This document shows, piece by piece, positions 26,923 to 34,461 of a DNA stretch of 64,000 nt. Location: contig CAZHZH010000001.1 in NCBI GenBank assembly GCA_964537205.1, forward strand, positions 1 to 64,000, written 5' to 3'. Origin of the DNA: Colivivens sp964537205. Its GTDB lineage: Bacteria > Bacteroidota > Bacteroidia > Bacteroidales > Bacteroidaceae. Under the pieces are notes generated by a model. It worked only from the letters and a program-made list of their open reading frames with translations, was not told where the DNA came from and did no database searches. How positions within the stretch are numbered: the first letter of the stretch is position 1; every line of letters begins with the position of its first letter. The position numbers were made by a program, and so were the translations under genes.

Positions 26923-26948
26923 AAAGCCAGTTGTTTGGCATCCTATGC
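26917..26948 (+). terminator. Hairpin at the end of mazG
   Basis: GCATAG (26917-26922) with CTATGC (26943-26948), and inner GCCA/TGGC, form a hairpin that includes the mazG stop codon. The T run is weak (TTGCTTATG), so the terminator role is inferred. Confidence 0.4.
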
Positions 26949-26985
26949 TTGCTTATGTGAACGTACCTTCGTAAAAGAGCGTTTT

Positions 26986-28347
26986 TTATGACTCCTTCTT
27001 GACGGTGAGTTTGTGTCCGTTTGTATTGATAACGGCACCTCGGCCTTTGGTCAGTGTGTCCACGAAACTGTCGGCTGTCAGTTCCCATGTACCGATTACC
27101 TCGATGTTGGCTTCACGGGCGGCGTTGTCAGGGTTTATCGCCCCCTTCCATGTTACTCCGTTGTCGACCTTCACGTTTATGGTTCCTGTACTGTCGGCTT
27201 TTACGTCCCCTTCATAATTCCAGTTCTTGTCTGTAGTGAGAATCAAATTGCCGGTACCTCCCTTTGTCTTCCATTGTGTGTTGTAGTCCACCAGCATCAA
27301 TACTTTGCTTGGGTTGGATATTGTAACGTCGTTAAGTGTCAGCGTGCCGGTCATGCGCGTAGGAACTTCACAGAAAGGTGTGATAGCGTCTTTTACTGTC
27401 ATGGTTCCACGGTTTATTGTAATCCTGCCGTTGTATCCTATAGCGTCACCCGAGCCGCTTTGCAGTATCATGAGTGCGCGTTTTTTACTACCCGACGTTA
27501 TGTCGCAGTCGTTGTATGTCAGTTCGTTGTCTCCTTCGATGACTCCGATCTCCCCTTGTGTGCTCTCTCCCCAAACGTTAGTGAGTGTAATATTGCCTGT
27601 GGAGTAAGCGACTGCGGAATGTATGCCGGAAGTCCAATATTTGCCCCCGTTGACAGTAACGTTTCCGCCCCCACGGTCGGTAGCTATCACCGAGCTGCTT
27701 GTTCCCTCTGTACGTATGTCCAAGTTGCTTGCATTGATTGTTCCGCCTCCCGTCGCATGAATGCCTCGCGACATATCTTGCTTGTTGCGTATGGTCACGT
27801 CATTTATATTCACTGTGCCACCATAAGCCACGACGGCGTTCGCGCCTTTTGCGTCAGTTGAAATTGTGCCGCCACTCATATTGATGGTACCACCTGTATT
27901 AGTGCATAATGCGGAGTTTGTGCCATAGAAGCTGCTACCGTCGCCGCTATTGGTATCACCTTTTGATTTCTCTATCCTGCAGTTGTTCATAGTGAAGGTA
28001 CCGCCTGTTACTTGTATCACGTTTTCATCCTCACCAAAACCTGTGAAGAGCGTGTCACTGACCGTCAACGTTCCTTCTGTCTGACCATAACCGGTAGAAC
28101 TGACTTTTCCAAGTTTCAATACATTTCTGCCTCCCTGTCGGATGCCTCTGCCCCTTTCGCGCGGACCATGCCCGTTCCCGTTGTTATCCGTCCTTTCGGG
28201 TCTTTCCCTTCTTGTGGCGTTGTTTCTTGTAGTGTCTCTTTGCTCCCTTTGATTGCGCCTGTCAACGTTGCCGTCGAATTGTGCGTAAGCTATCCCTGTA
28301 GATAAGGTACATGCGAGTACCGCTGTGATAATTATACGTTTCTTCAT
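26986..28347 (-). CDS. Secreted right-handed beta-helix protein
   Basis: The start at 28347 gives 453 residues beginning MKKRIIITAVLACTLSTGIAYAQ, a clear signal peptide; the longer frame to 28458 has no such start. After a charged Arg/Asn/Gly linker, the body is made of repeated short strands (GGTFTMNNCRIEKS, GGTINMSGGTISTD, GGTVNINDVTIRN, GGGTINASNLDI), the pattern of a pectate-lyase-like or adhesin-like parallel beta-helix. No catalytic residues were identified. It has no anchor and stands alone. A surface or matrix protein is plausible. Confidence 0.75.
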   Translation of the reverse strand: MKKRIIITAVLACTLSTGIAYAQFDGNVDRRNQREQRDTTRNNATRRERPERTDNNGNGHGPRERGRGIRQGGRNVLKLGKVSSTGYGQTEGTLTVSDTLFTGFGEDENVIQVTGGTFTMNNCRIEKSKGDTNSGDGSSFYGTNSALCTNTGGTINMSGGTISTDAKGANAVVAYGGTVNINDVTIRNKQDMSRGIHATGGGTINASNLDIRTEGTSSSVIATDRGGGNVTVNGGKYWTSGIHSAVAYSTGNITLTNVWGESTQGEIGVIEGDNELTYNDCDITSGSKKRALMILQSGSGDAIGYNGRITINRGTMTVKDAITPFCEVPTRMTGTLTLNDVTISNPSKVLMLVDYNTQWKTKGGTGNLILTTDKNWNYEGDVKADSTGTINVKVDNGVTWKGAINPDNAAREANIEVIGTWELTADSFVDTLTKGRGAVINTNGHKLTVKKES

Positions 28348-28525
28348 AGATAATAATTTAGACTTTTGTCTTTTTGATGGTTTGAGTCTTTTTTGGTTTA
28401 AAGGACAATGAAGGTAATTCCACGTCTGCATGACGAGTTGATGGTAAATGGCAGGCAACGGATTTACTGTTGTACTCTACACGCTTGAAAAAACACTGCC
28501 GCAACACAAAAAAACAAGGAAAATG
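28348..28525. other. Intergenic spacer, no gene seen
   Basis: AT-rich divergent spacer between the beta-helix gene and the purF promoter. No clear -7/-33 pair was found for the minus-strand gene. Confidence 0.4.
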
Positions 28526-28556
28526 TTTGCAGATAAGATTTAAAGCAGTATCTTTG
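28526..28556 (+). promoter_or_regulatory. Promoter of the purF-pyrG transcript
   Basis: TTTG (28526-28529), 19 bases, TATCTTTG (28549-28556): an exact consensus promoter. The start is predicted near 28563, giving a leader of about 170 nt before the ATG at 28734. Confidence 0.78.
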
Positions 28557-28565
28557 CAATGTCAA

Positions 28566-28625
28566 ATGATGGTATATGATACTTTCAATAAGTTGGACAT
28601 ACTTATAGTTGGATTTGGGGACTGA
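28566..28625 (+). CDS. Possible 19-codon leader peptide before the purF-like gene
   Basis: ATG at 28566, a few bases after the predicted transcription start, reads MMVYDTFNKLDILIVGFGD and stops at 28623-28625, inside the 5' arm of a hairpin (28620-28645). The middle (TFN..ILI..FG) resembles the asnB leader peptide (TFNILIAFGN). Too short to be sure. It may be an attenuation leader. Confidence 0.4.
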   Translation: MMVYDTFNKLDILIVGFGD

Positions 28626-28657
28626 TTTCCGAAAGGTTATCAGTCTCTCTTCTTTTA
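28620..28657 (+). terminator. Possible attenuator hairpin in the purF leader
   Basis: GACTGAT (28620-28626) pairs with ATCAGTC (28639-28645), with CC..GG in the loop, followed by the pyrimidine tract TCTCTTCTTTT. It resembles a weak intrinsic terminator overlapping the stop codon of the small leader frame. Confidence 0.45.
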
Positions 28658-28733
28658 TGGGCGCGCTTTGTCGTGCCTGTCGGTTTTTAGGATTAACAAT
28701 ACAAACATATAAATATAGTTCAGGATTCTTTGT

Positions 28734-30650
28734 ATGGAACCTCTAAAACATGAGTGTGGCGTGGCAATGATTCGATTGCTCAAGCCTTTGAAATACTACC
28801 AAGAGAAATATGGTACATGGATGTACGGGATTAACAAGTTGTACCTTTTGATGGAAAAGCAGCACAACCGAGGCCAGGAGGGCGCCGGTATGGCGTGCGC
28901 CAAGCTGACCGCCCAACCAGGTGAAGAGTATATGTTTCGTGAGCGGGCGTTGGGAAGCGGTGCCATCACAGAGATATTCCAATCCGTGCAGAGTGGTTTC
29001 AAAAACTTTACCGCCGACCAGCTGTCTGATGCCAATTACGCAGAGAGGTATATTCCGTTCGCCGGCGAGATATACATGGGACATCTTAGGTACTCCACCA
29101 CAGGAAAGAGTGGATTGACATACGTACATCCATTCCTTCGCCGCAACAACTGGAGGGCAAAGAATCTGTGCCTGTGCGGCAACTTCAATTTGACCAACGT
29201 GGACGAGGTGTTCAATGAGATTGTCTCTAAAGGCCAACATCCACGTATATACAACGATACGTACATCATGCTGGAACTCATCGGACACAGGTTGGACCGT
29301 GAGAGCGAGCGTGTGTTCCAAAAAGCGCAGGAACTTAAACTTGAAGGGGCGGAGATAACAAAATACATAGAAGACAAAATCGACATAACAAACATACTTC
29401 GTACTTCAACCCCGTTGTTTGATGGCGGATATGTGCTTTGTGGCTTCACCGGCAGCGGAGAGATGTTCTCAATGCGCGACCCTTGGGGAATACGCCCGGC
29501 TTTTTGGTATCGTGATGATGAAGTCCTTGTCGTAACATCCGAACGACCTGTGATACAAACGGCGTTTGATCTGGAAACAGAGCAAATCCATGAACTCCAA
29601 CCAGGACAGGCGCTTACGGTAAGAAAGAATGGTGAGATGAGTCTTACCCAGATATTGCCGGCAAAACGCTTCAGCGCGTGTTCATTCGAACGGATTTATT
29701 TTAGCCGCGGTTCTGATCGAGACATATACCGTGAAAGAAAAGCTCTTGGTGAACAGCTGACTCCTAAGATATCAAAGGCAATCGACGGAGATCTTGAACA
29801 CACTGTGTTCAGCTTCGTCCCTAATACAGCCGAAGTCGCGTTCTATGGTATGCTTGACGGTTTCAAAAAGCAAATGAACGAACATAAGGTCGACACCCTC
29901 TTCAAGATGATTCAAGACCATCAGCTGACAAGGGGCGAAATCAGCAATGTCCTGCAAAACTACGTCAGAAGCGAGAAAGTGGCAATCAAGGACATAAAAC
30001 TAAGGACGTTTATAACAGAGGGCAACTCGCGCAACGACCTTGCGGCTCATGTATATGATATTACGTATGGTTCGCTGACTCCTTATGAGGACAACCTCGT
30101 TATAATAGATGATTCAATAGTAAGAGGAACAACACTGAAAGAAAGTATATTGCGAATACTCGACCGTCTGCACCCTAAGAAGATAGTGCTTGTCAGCTCG
30201 TGTCCGCAGGTCAGGTATCCTGATTATTACGGAATAGACATGGCCAGAATGGAGGAGTTTATAGCGTTCCGCGCCGCTATTGAATTGCACATAGAACGCG
30301 GAAGCTGGCAAACGATACATGACATTTATATCAAGTGTGTTGATCAAAGCAAGCTTCCAGCGGAGAAAATGCAGAATTATGTTACTGCCATATACAAGCC
30401 ATTTACCCCTGAGGAGATATCAGCCAAAATGGTTGAAATGCTCAGACCTGAGGGTATGACGACTCCGATTGAAATAGTCTACCAATCGCTTGAGGGACTG
30501 CACAAGGCTTGTCCTAATAGTCCTGGAGATTGGTATTTCAGCGGCAACTATCCAACGCCAGGAGGGGTAAGGCTTGTGAATCAGGCGTTCATTAATTATT
30601 ATAGGGGTAAATTTGAAAGTACAGACGCACACACGACAGAGCTCCACTAA
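28734..30650 (+). CDS. Amidophosphoribosyltransferase-like protein (PurF family)
   Basis: 638 residues. The N-terminal class II glutamine amidotransferase has Cys8 (HECGVAMI) as the likely nucleophile after a short propeptide, and RGQEGAGM and GHLRYSTTG follow. The C-terminal phosphoribosyltransferase carries the PRPP loop VIIDDSIVRGTTLKESI near residue 455. The family reaction turns PRPP and glutamine into 5-phosphoribosylamine for purines. This is the long (~630-residue) Bacteroidales version with insertions; many genomes also encode a standard PurF, so its exact role is not settled. It is followed by pyrG after 38 bases and heads the glutamine-amide cluster. Confidence 0.85.
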   Translation: MEPLKHECGVAMIRLLKPLKYYQEKYGTWMYGINKLYLLMEKQHNRGQEGAGMACAKLTAQPGEEYMFRERALGSGAITEIFQSVQSGFKNFTADQLSDANYAERYIPFAGEIYMGHLRYSTTGKSGLTYVHPFLRRNNWRAKNLCLCGNFNLTNVDEVFNEIVSKGQHPRIYNDTYIMLELIGHRLDRESERVFQKAQELKLEGAEITKYIEDKIDITNILRTSTPLFDGGYVLCGFTGSGEMFSMRDPWGIRPAFWYRDDEVLVVTSERPVIQTAFDLETEQIHELQPGQALTVRKNGEMSLTQILPAKRFSACSFERIYFSRGSDRDIYRERKALGEQLTPKISKAIDGDLEHTVFSFVPNTAEVAFYGMLDGFKKQMNEHKVDTLFKMIQDHQLTRGEISNVLQNYVRSEKVAIKDIKLRTFITEGNSRNDLAAHVYDITYGSLTPYEDNLVIIDDSIVRGTTLKESILRILDRLHPKKIVLVSSCPQVRYPDYYGIDMARMEEFIAFRAAIELHIERGSWQTIHDIYIKCVDQSKLPAEKMQNYVTAIYKPFTPEEISAKMVEMLRPEGMTTPIEIVYQSLEGLHKACPNSPGDWYFSGNYPTPGGVRLVNQAFINYYRGKFESTDAHTTELH

Positions 30651-30688
30651 ATTATTATAGGTAAATATTAATACAATACATACACAAC

Positions 30689-32281
30689 ATGGACACAAAA
30701 TACATATTCGTTACAGGCGGAGTGGTCTCATCGCTTGGCAAAGGAATAATATCATCGAGCATAGGCAAGTTGCTCCAAGCACATGGTTATAAAATAACAA
30801 TACAGAAATTCGACCCCTACATCAACATTGACCCGGGGACGCTGAACCCTTATGAACACGGAGAATGCTATGTGACTGTTGACGGGATGGAGACCGACCT
30901 TGACTTGGGACATTATGAAAGGTTTACCGGAATACGGACGACACGTGAGAACTCAGTCACTACTGGAAGAATATATCAATCTGTAATTGACAAAGAAAGG
31001 CGTGGCGACTATCTCGGCAAAACAATACAGGTGGTTCCGCATATTACCAACGAGATAAAAAGTCGTATAAAGGCTCTTGCCGCTAAACAGCATTTTGATT
31101 TTGTCATAACAGAAATAGGCGGTACAATTGGCGACATAGAAAGCGCGCCCTTCATGGAGGCCATACGTCAGTTGAGATGGGAAATGGGACGCAATGCGCT
31201 TAACGTGCATTTAACTTACGTGCCTTATTTGCGTGCCGCCGGCGAACTGAAGACCAAGCCGACGCAGCATTCTGTGAAAGAACTTCAGAGCATGGGAATC
31301 CAACCCGACATCCTTGTGCTTCGAACGGAACGGCATCTCGACTCCTCTATATTAAATAAGGTGGCATCGTTCTGCAACGTGGAACCCGAATGTGTGGTTC
31401 AGAGCGAAGACTTGCCAAGTATTTATGAAGTGCCAATCAACATGCAGAACCAGGGGCTTGACACATCTATCCTACGGAAATTGGGCATGCCTGTGAAAGA
31501 AACTCCTAAGTTGCTTCCATGGCGCAACTTCCTTAAATTGCAAAAGGAGGCTACAGAGGAAGTACACGTGGGACTTGTTGGCAAGTACGACTTGCAAGAC
31601 GCATATAAGAGCATACGTGAAAGTCTTTCTCTTGCCGCGATATACAATGGCAGAAAGGTGAACATACATTTTGTGAATAGTGAGTATGTTACGCCCGATA
31701 ACGTTGCGGATAAATTGAAGGATCTTGCAGGTGTCGTGATTTGCCCTGGCTTCGGACAAAGAGGCATTGAAGGCAAGATAACCGCAATACACTATACTCG
31801 CACACACGATATTCCAACTTTTGGAATATGCCTCGGCATGCAAATGATGGTCATTGAGTTCGCACGCAACGTATTAGGTTATAGTGACGCACACAGCGTT
31901 GAGATGGATCCTGAGACCAAGCACAATGTAATTGACCTTATGGAGGATCAAAAGAGCATTACAAACATGGGTGGAACAATGCGCCTCGGAGCGTATGGAT
32001 GTGACCTTAAAGAAGGAAGCCGGGTTCGCGCCATATACGGAGAGTCGCACATAGAGGAACGTCATCGCCACCGCTATGAATTCAACAATGAGTATAAGCG
32101 GGAATATGAATCGCATGGCATGAAATGTACAGGCATTAATCCTGAAAACAACTTAGTAGAGATAGTTGAGATACCAGACAACAAATGGTTTATAGGAACT
32201 CAGTTCCATCCTGAGTATTCGAGTACGGTGCTGCATCCGCATCCATTGTTCCTTGATTTTATAAAGACAATTATGCATTAG
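30689..32281 (+). CDS. pyrG: CTP synthase
   Basis: Makes CTP from UTP, ATP and the glutamine amide. It has 530 residues. The N-terminal synthase domain has VTGGVVSSLGKGIISSSIG and FDPYINIDPGTLNPYEHGE. The C-terminal class I amidotransferase has the nucleophile Cys in FGICLGMQMM and the QFHPEYSS His-Glu pair. Length and motifs are standard. Confidence 0.97.
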   Translation: MDTKYIFVTGGVVSSLGKGIISSSIGKLLQAHGYKITIQKFDPYINIDPGTLNPYEHGECYVTVDGMETDLDLGHYERFTGIRTTRENSVTTGRIYQSVIDKERRGDYLGKTIQVVPHITNEIKSRIKALAAKQHFDFVITEIGGTIGDIESAPFMEAIRQLRWEMGRNALNVHLTYVPYLRAAGELKTKPTQHSVKELQSMGIQPDILVLRTERHLDSSILNKVASFCNVEPECVVQSEDLPSIYEVPINMQNQGLDTSILRKLGMPVKETPKLLPWRNFLKLQKEATEEVHVGLVGKYDLQDAYKSIRESLSLAAIYNGRKVNIHFVNSEYVTPDNVADKLKDLAGVVICPGFGQRGIEGKITAIHYTRTHDIPTFGICLGMQMMVIEFARNVLGYSDAHSVEMDPETKHNVIDLMEDQKSITNMGGTMRLGAYGCDLKEGSRVRAIYGESHIEERHRHRYEFNNEYKREYESHGMKCTGINPENNLVEIVEIPDNKWFIGTQFHPEYSSTVLHPHPLFLDFIKTIMH

Positions 32282-32364
32282 TTCTTGGAATTGATTCACT
32301 ATAGGGCAAAATCCCGTGGTTGTAAAGTTTTTTGAGTGTGTAACATTAAAAAAAGCAGTAAATG

Positions 32365-32396
32365 TTTGTTCGAATAAAAAAATACGTGTACATTTG
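32365..32396 (+). promoter_or_regulatory. Promoter of the asnB attenuator
   Basis: TTTG (32365-32368), 20 bases, TACATTTG (32389-32396). Transcription is predicted to start near 32403, about 14 nt before the leader peptide ATG. Confidence 0.78.
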
Positions 32397-32416
32397 CACC
32401 GTAAATAGAGTTTACG

Positions 32417-32557
32417 ATGAAGTTCAGATTAGTAAACATGACGACATTCAACATTTTGATAGCGTTTGGTAATCAGAATGTGAATAATGGTAAGAACCAG
32501 AATAAGAATCAGGTTCTTAAAATTTCGTTGTGTCCGTTTACCAGTCGAATGGATTGA
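32417..32557 (+). CDS. Asn/Gln-rich leader peptide of asnB
   Basis: A 46-codon frame with ATG near the 5' end of the predicted transcript. Codons 19-32 read NQNVNNGKNQNKNQ: seven Asn and three Gln in fourteen. Overall there are nine Asn in 46 residues. It stops at 32555-32557, 33 bases before an intrinsic terminator and 151 bases before asnB. Such enrichment for the product amino acid of the downstream enzyme is the mark of ribosome-mediated attenuation (as in trp and his leaders). The peptide itself is not expected to have a function. Confidence 0.8.
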   Translation: MKFRLVNMTTFNILIAFGNQNVNNGKNQNKNQVLKISLCPFTSRMD

Positions 32558-32609
32558 ATATAACGATGAAAGAGTTAAGTAATTATATAAGGGCTGGTTC
32601 TTAAACGGA
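32533..32609 (+). promoter_or_regulatory. Antiterminator pairing of the asnB leader
   Basis: TCCGTTTACCAG (32533-32544) is complementary to CTGG (32594-32597) plus TAAACGGA (32602-32609), with TTCT bulged. It competes with the terminator, whose arms are 32591-32600 and 32608-32618. A second option is TAAGAACCAG (32491-32500) with CTGGTTCTTA (32594-32603), 10 bp; the same strand can pair locally with GGTTCTTA (32512-32519). A ribosome stalled on the Asn run would leave 32533-32544 free; one at the stop codon would cover it. Confidence 0.7.
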
Positions 32610-32624
32610 ATCAGTCCCTTTTTT
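32591..32624 (+). terminator. Attenuator terminator upstream of asnB
   Basis: GGGCTGGTTC (32591-32600) pairs with GAATCAGTCCC (32608-32618), with one bulge and one G-T pair, followed by six T (32619-32624). It sits between the leader peptide and asnB. Confidence 0.8.
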
Positions 32625-32708
32625 ATTTAAGGGTGGTAAAAGCAAATAGCAATAACAACACAAACACAAGATAAATAACAACACAAACAAATTAAATCAA
32701 CAAAAACT

Positions 32709-34385
32709 ATGTGTGGCTTTGTAGGAATATTGAAAATTAAGGGAGACGCACTCCAAAAGAGAGAGCAGGCATTGAAGATGTCTGCCAAGATACGCCATCG
32801 CGGACCTGACTGGAGTGGAGTATACAGCAATGAGAAGGCTGTGCTTGCTCATGAACGCCTGGCTATTGTAGACCCCTTATCAGGAGGGCAGCCATTGTAT
32901 TCTCCTGACAAGAAAAAGGTTCTGGCGGTAAACGGCGAGATCTACAACCATCAACTTATACGCAAAGAAACTGCTGATTCTTACCAATATCAAACAGGAT
33001 CGGACTGCGAAGTAATACTCGCTCTTTATGAAAAGTATGGCGTTGACTTCATTGACAAGTTGAACGGCATATTCGCCTTCGTGCTTTATGACTCGACAAC
33101 CGATGACTATTTGATTGCGCGTGACCCTATAGGCGTAATACCTATTTATATAGGTCACGATAAGGATGGGACGGTATATGTCGCAAGTGAACTGAAAGCT
33201 TTGGAAGGTTACTGTGATAGTTACGAGCCATTCCTGCCGGGTTATTATTGCACAAGCAAGCACGGAGGAAAGATGGAACGCTGGTACACGCGCAAATGGT
33301 TCAAGTATGATGGAATGAACTGGCTGACATCAGACAGGAAGGAGGCGGTAAAGCTTATTAGAAACTCTTTGATGGCGTCTGTCAAACGGCAACTTATGAG
33401 CGATGTGCCTTATGGCGTGTTGTTGTCCGGCGGACTTGACAGTTCTGTTGTATCGGCTATTGCAAAACTCTATTCCGCAAAGCGTATAGAAACAGACGAC
33501 AAGCGTGACGCTTGGTGGCCTCAACTTCACTCATTCGCGGTAGGTCTTAAGGGTGCGCCTGACCTGATAAAGGCAAAAGAAGTGGCAGACCATATCGGAA
33601 CTGTACATCATGAAGTGAATTATACCATTCAAGAAGGTCTCGACGCAATACGCGACGTAATATATTACATTGAGACGTATGACGTTACTACTGTTCGTGC
33701 CAGCACTCCGATGTATTTGCTGGCAAGGGTCATACGCAGTATGGGTATCAAAATGGTGCTTAGTGGCGAGGGCGCTGACGAAATATTCGGTGGCTACCTG
33801 TATTTCCATAAGGCTCCAAACGCAAAGGAATTCCATGAGGAAACTGTTCGTAAATTAAGCAAATTGTATATGTACGACTGCCTGAGGGCAAACAAGTCGC
33901 TTCTTGCATGGGGCATTGAAGGACGTGTGCCTTTCCTGGACAAGGAATTCCTCGATGTTGCTATGTCTGTTGACCCGGCGTTGAAGATGTGTCCTGGAAA
34001 AACGATGGAGAAAGGCTTGGTGCGCGAGGCTTTTGCCGACATGTTGCCAGCTTCGATAGCTTGGCGGCAGAAGGAACAATTCAGCGATGGTGTTGGTTAC
34101 AGTTGGATAGATACCTTAAAAGACATGACTTCCAAGGCTGTATCTGATGAGCAAATGGCGCAAGCGGCTGAGAGATTCCCTATTAATCCGCCTTTGAATA
34201 AGGAGGAATATTATTATCGTAGCATTTTCGAAGAGCATTTCCCAAGCGAGTCGGCTGCGAAGAGCGTTCCAAGCGTCCCGAGCGTGGCTTGTTCGACAGC
34301 AGAGGCTTTGGCATGGGACAAGGCGTTCCAGAACATGAATGATCCAAGTGGACGCGCTGTTGCGGACGTACACGAGGATGCATGA
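32709..34385 (+). CDS. asnB: Asparagine synthase (glutamine-hydrolysing)
   Basis: Makes asparagine from aspartate, ATP and the glutamine amide. It has 558 residues. Class II amidotransferase with Cys2 (MCGFVGIL), RHRGPDWSG at 30-38 and NGEIYNH. The synthetase domain has the pyrophosphate loop SGGLDSS at 240-246 and LSGEGADEIFGGY. The 5' region is rich in A and C with repeated AACAACACAAACA motifs, as before glnN. The attenuator upstream suggests control by asparagine supply. Confidence 0.97.
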   Translation: MCGFVGILKIKGDALQKREQALKMSAKIRHRGPDWSGVYSNEKAVLAHERLAIVDPLSGGQPLYSPDKKKVLAVNGEIYNHQLIRKETADSYQYQTGSDCEVILALYEKYGVDFIDKLNGIFAFVLYDSTTDDYLIARDPIGVIPIYIGHDKDGTVYVASELKALEGYCDSYEPFLPGYYCTSKHGGKMERWYTRKWFKYDGMNWLTSDRKEAVKLIRNSLMASVKRQLMSDVPYGVLLSGGLDSSVVSAIAKLYSAKRIETDDKRDAWWPQLHSFAVGLKGAPDLIKAKEVADHIGTVHHEVNYTIQEGLDAIRDVIYYIETYDVTTVRASTPMYLLARVIRSMGIKMVLSGEGADEIFGGYLYFHKAPNAKEFHEETVRKLSKLYMYDCLRANKSLLAWGIEGRVPFLDKEFLDVAMSVDPALKMCPGKTMEKGLVREAFADMLPASIAWRQKEQFSDGVGYSWIDTLKDMTSKAVSDEQMAQAAERFPINPPLNKEEYYYRSIFEEHFPSESAAKSVPSVPSVACSTAEALAWDKAFQNMNDPSGRAVADVHEDA

Positions 34386-34461
34386 CACTGAAATTGATAA
34401 AGATATTATAATAACAAACAACACAAACAAAACACTCAACAACTCAAAAAAGAATTAAACT

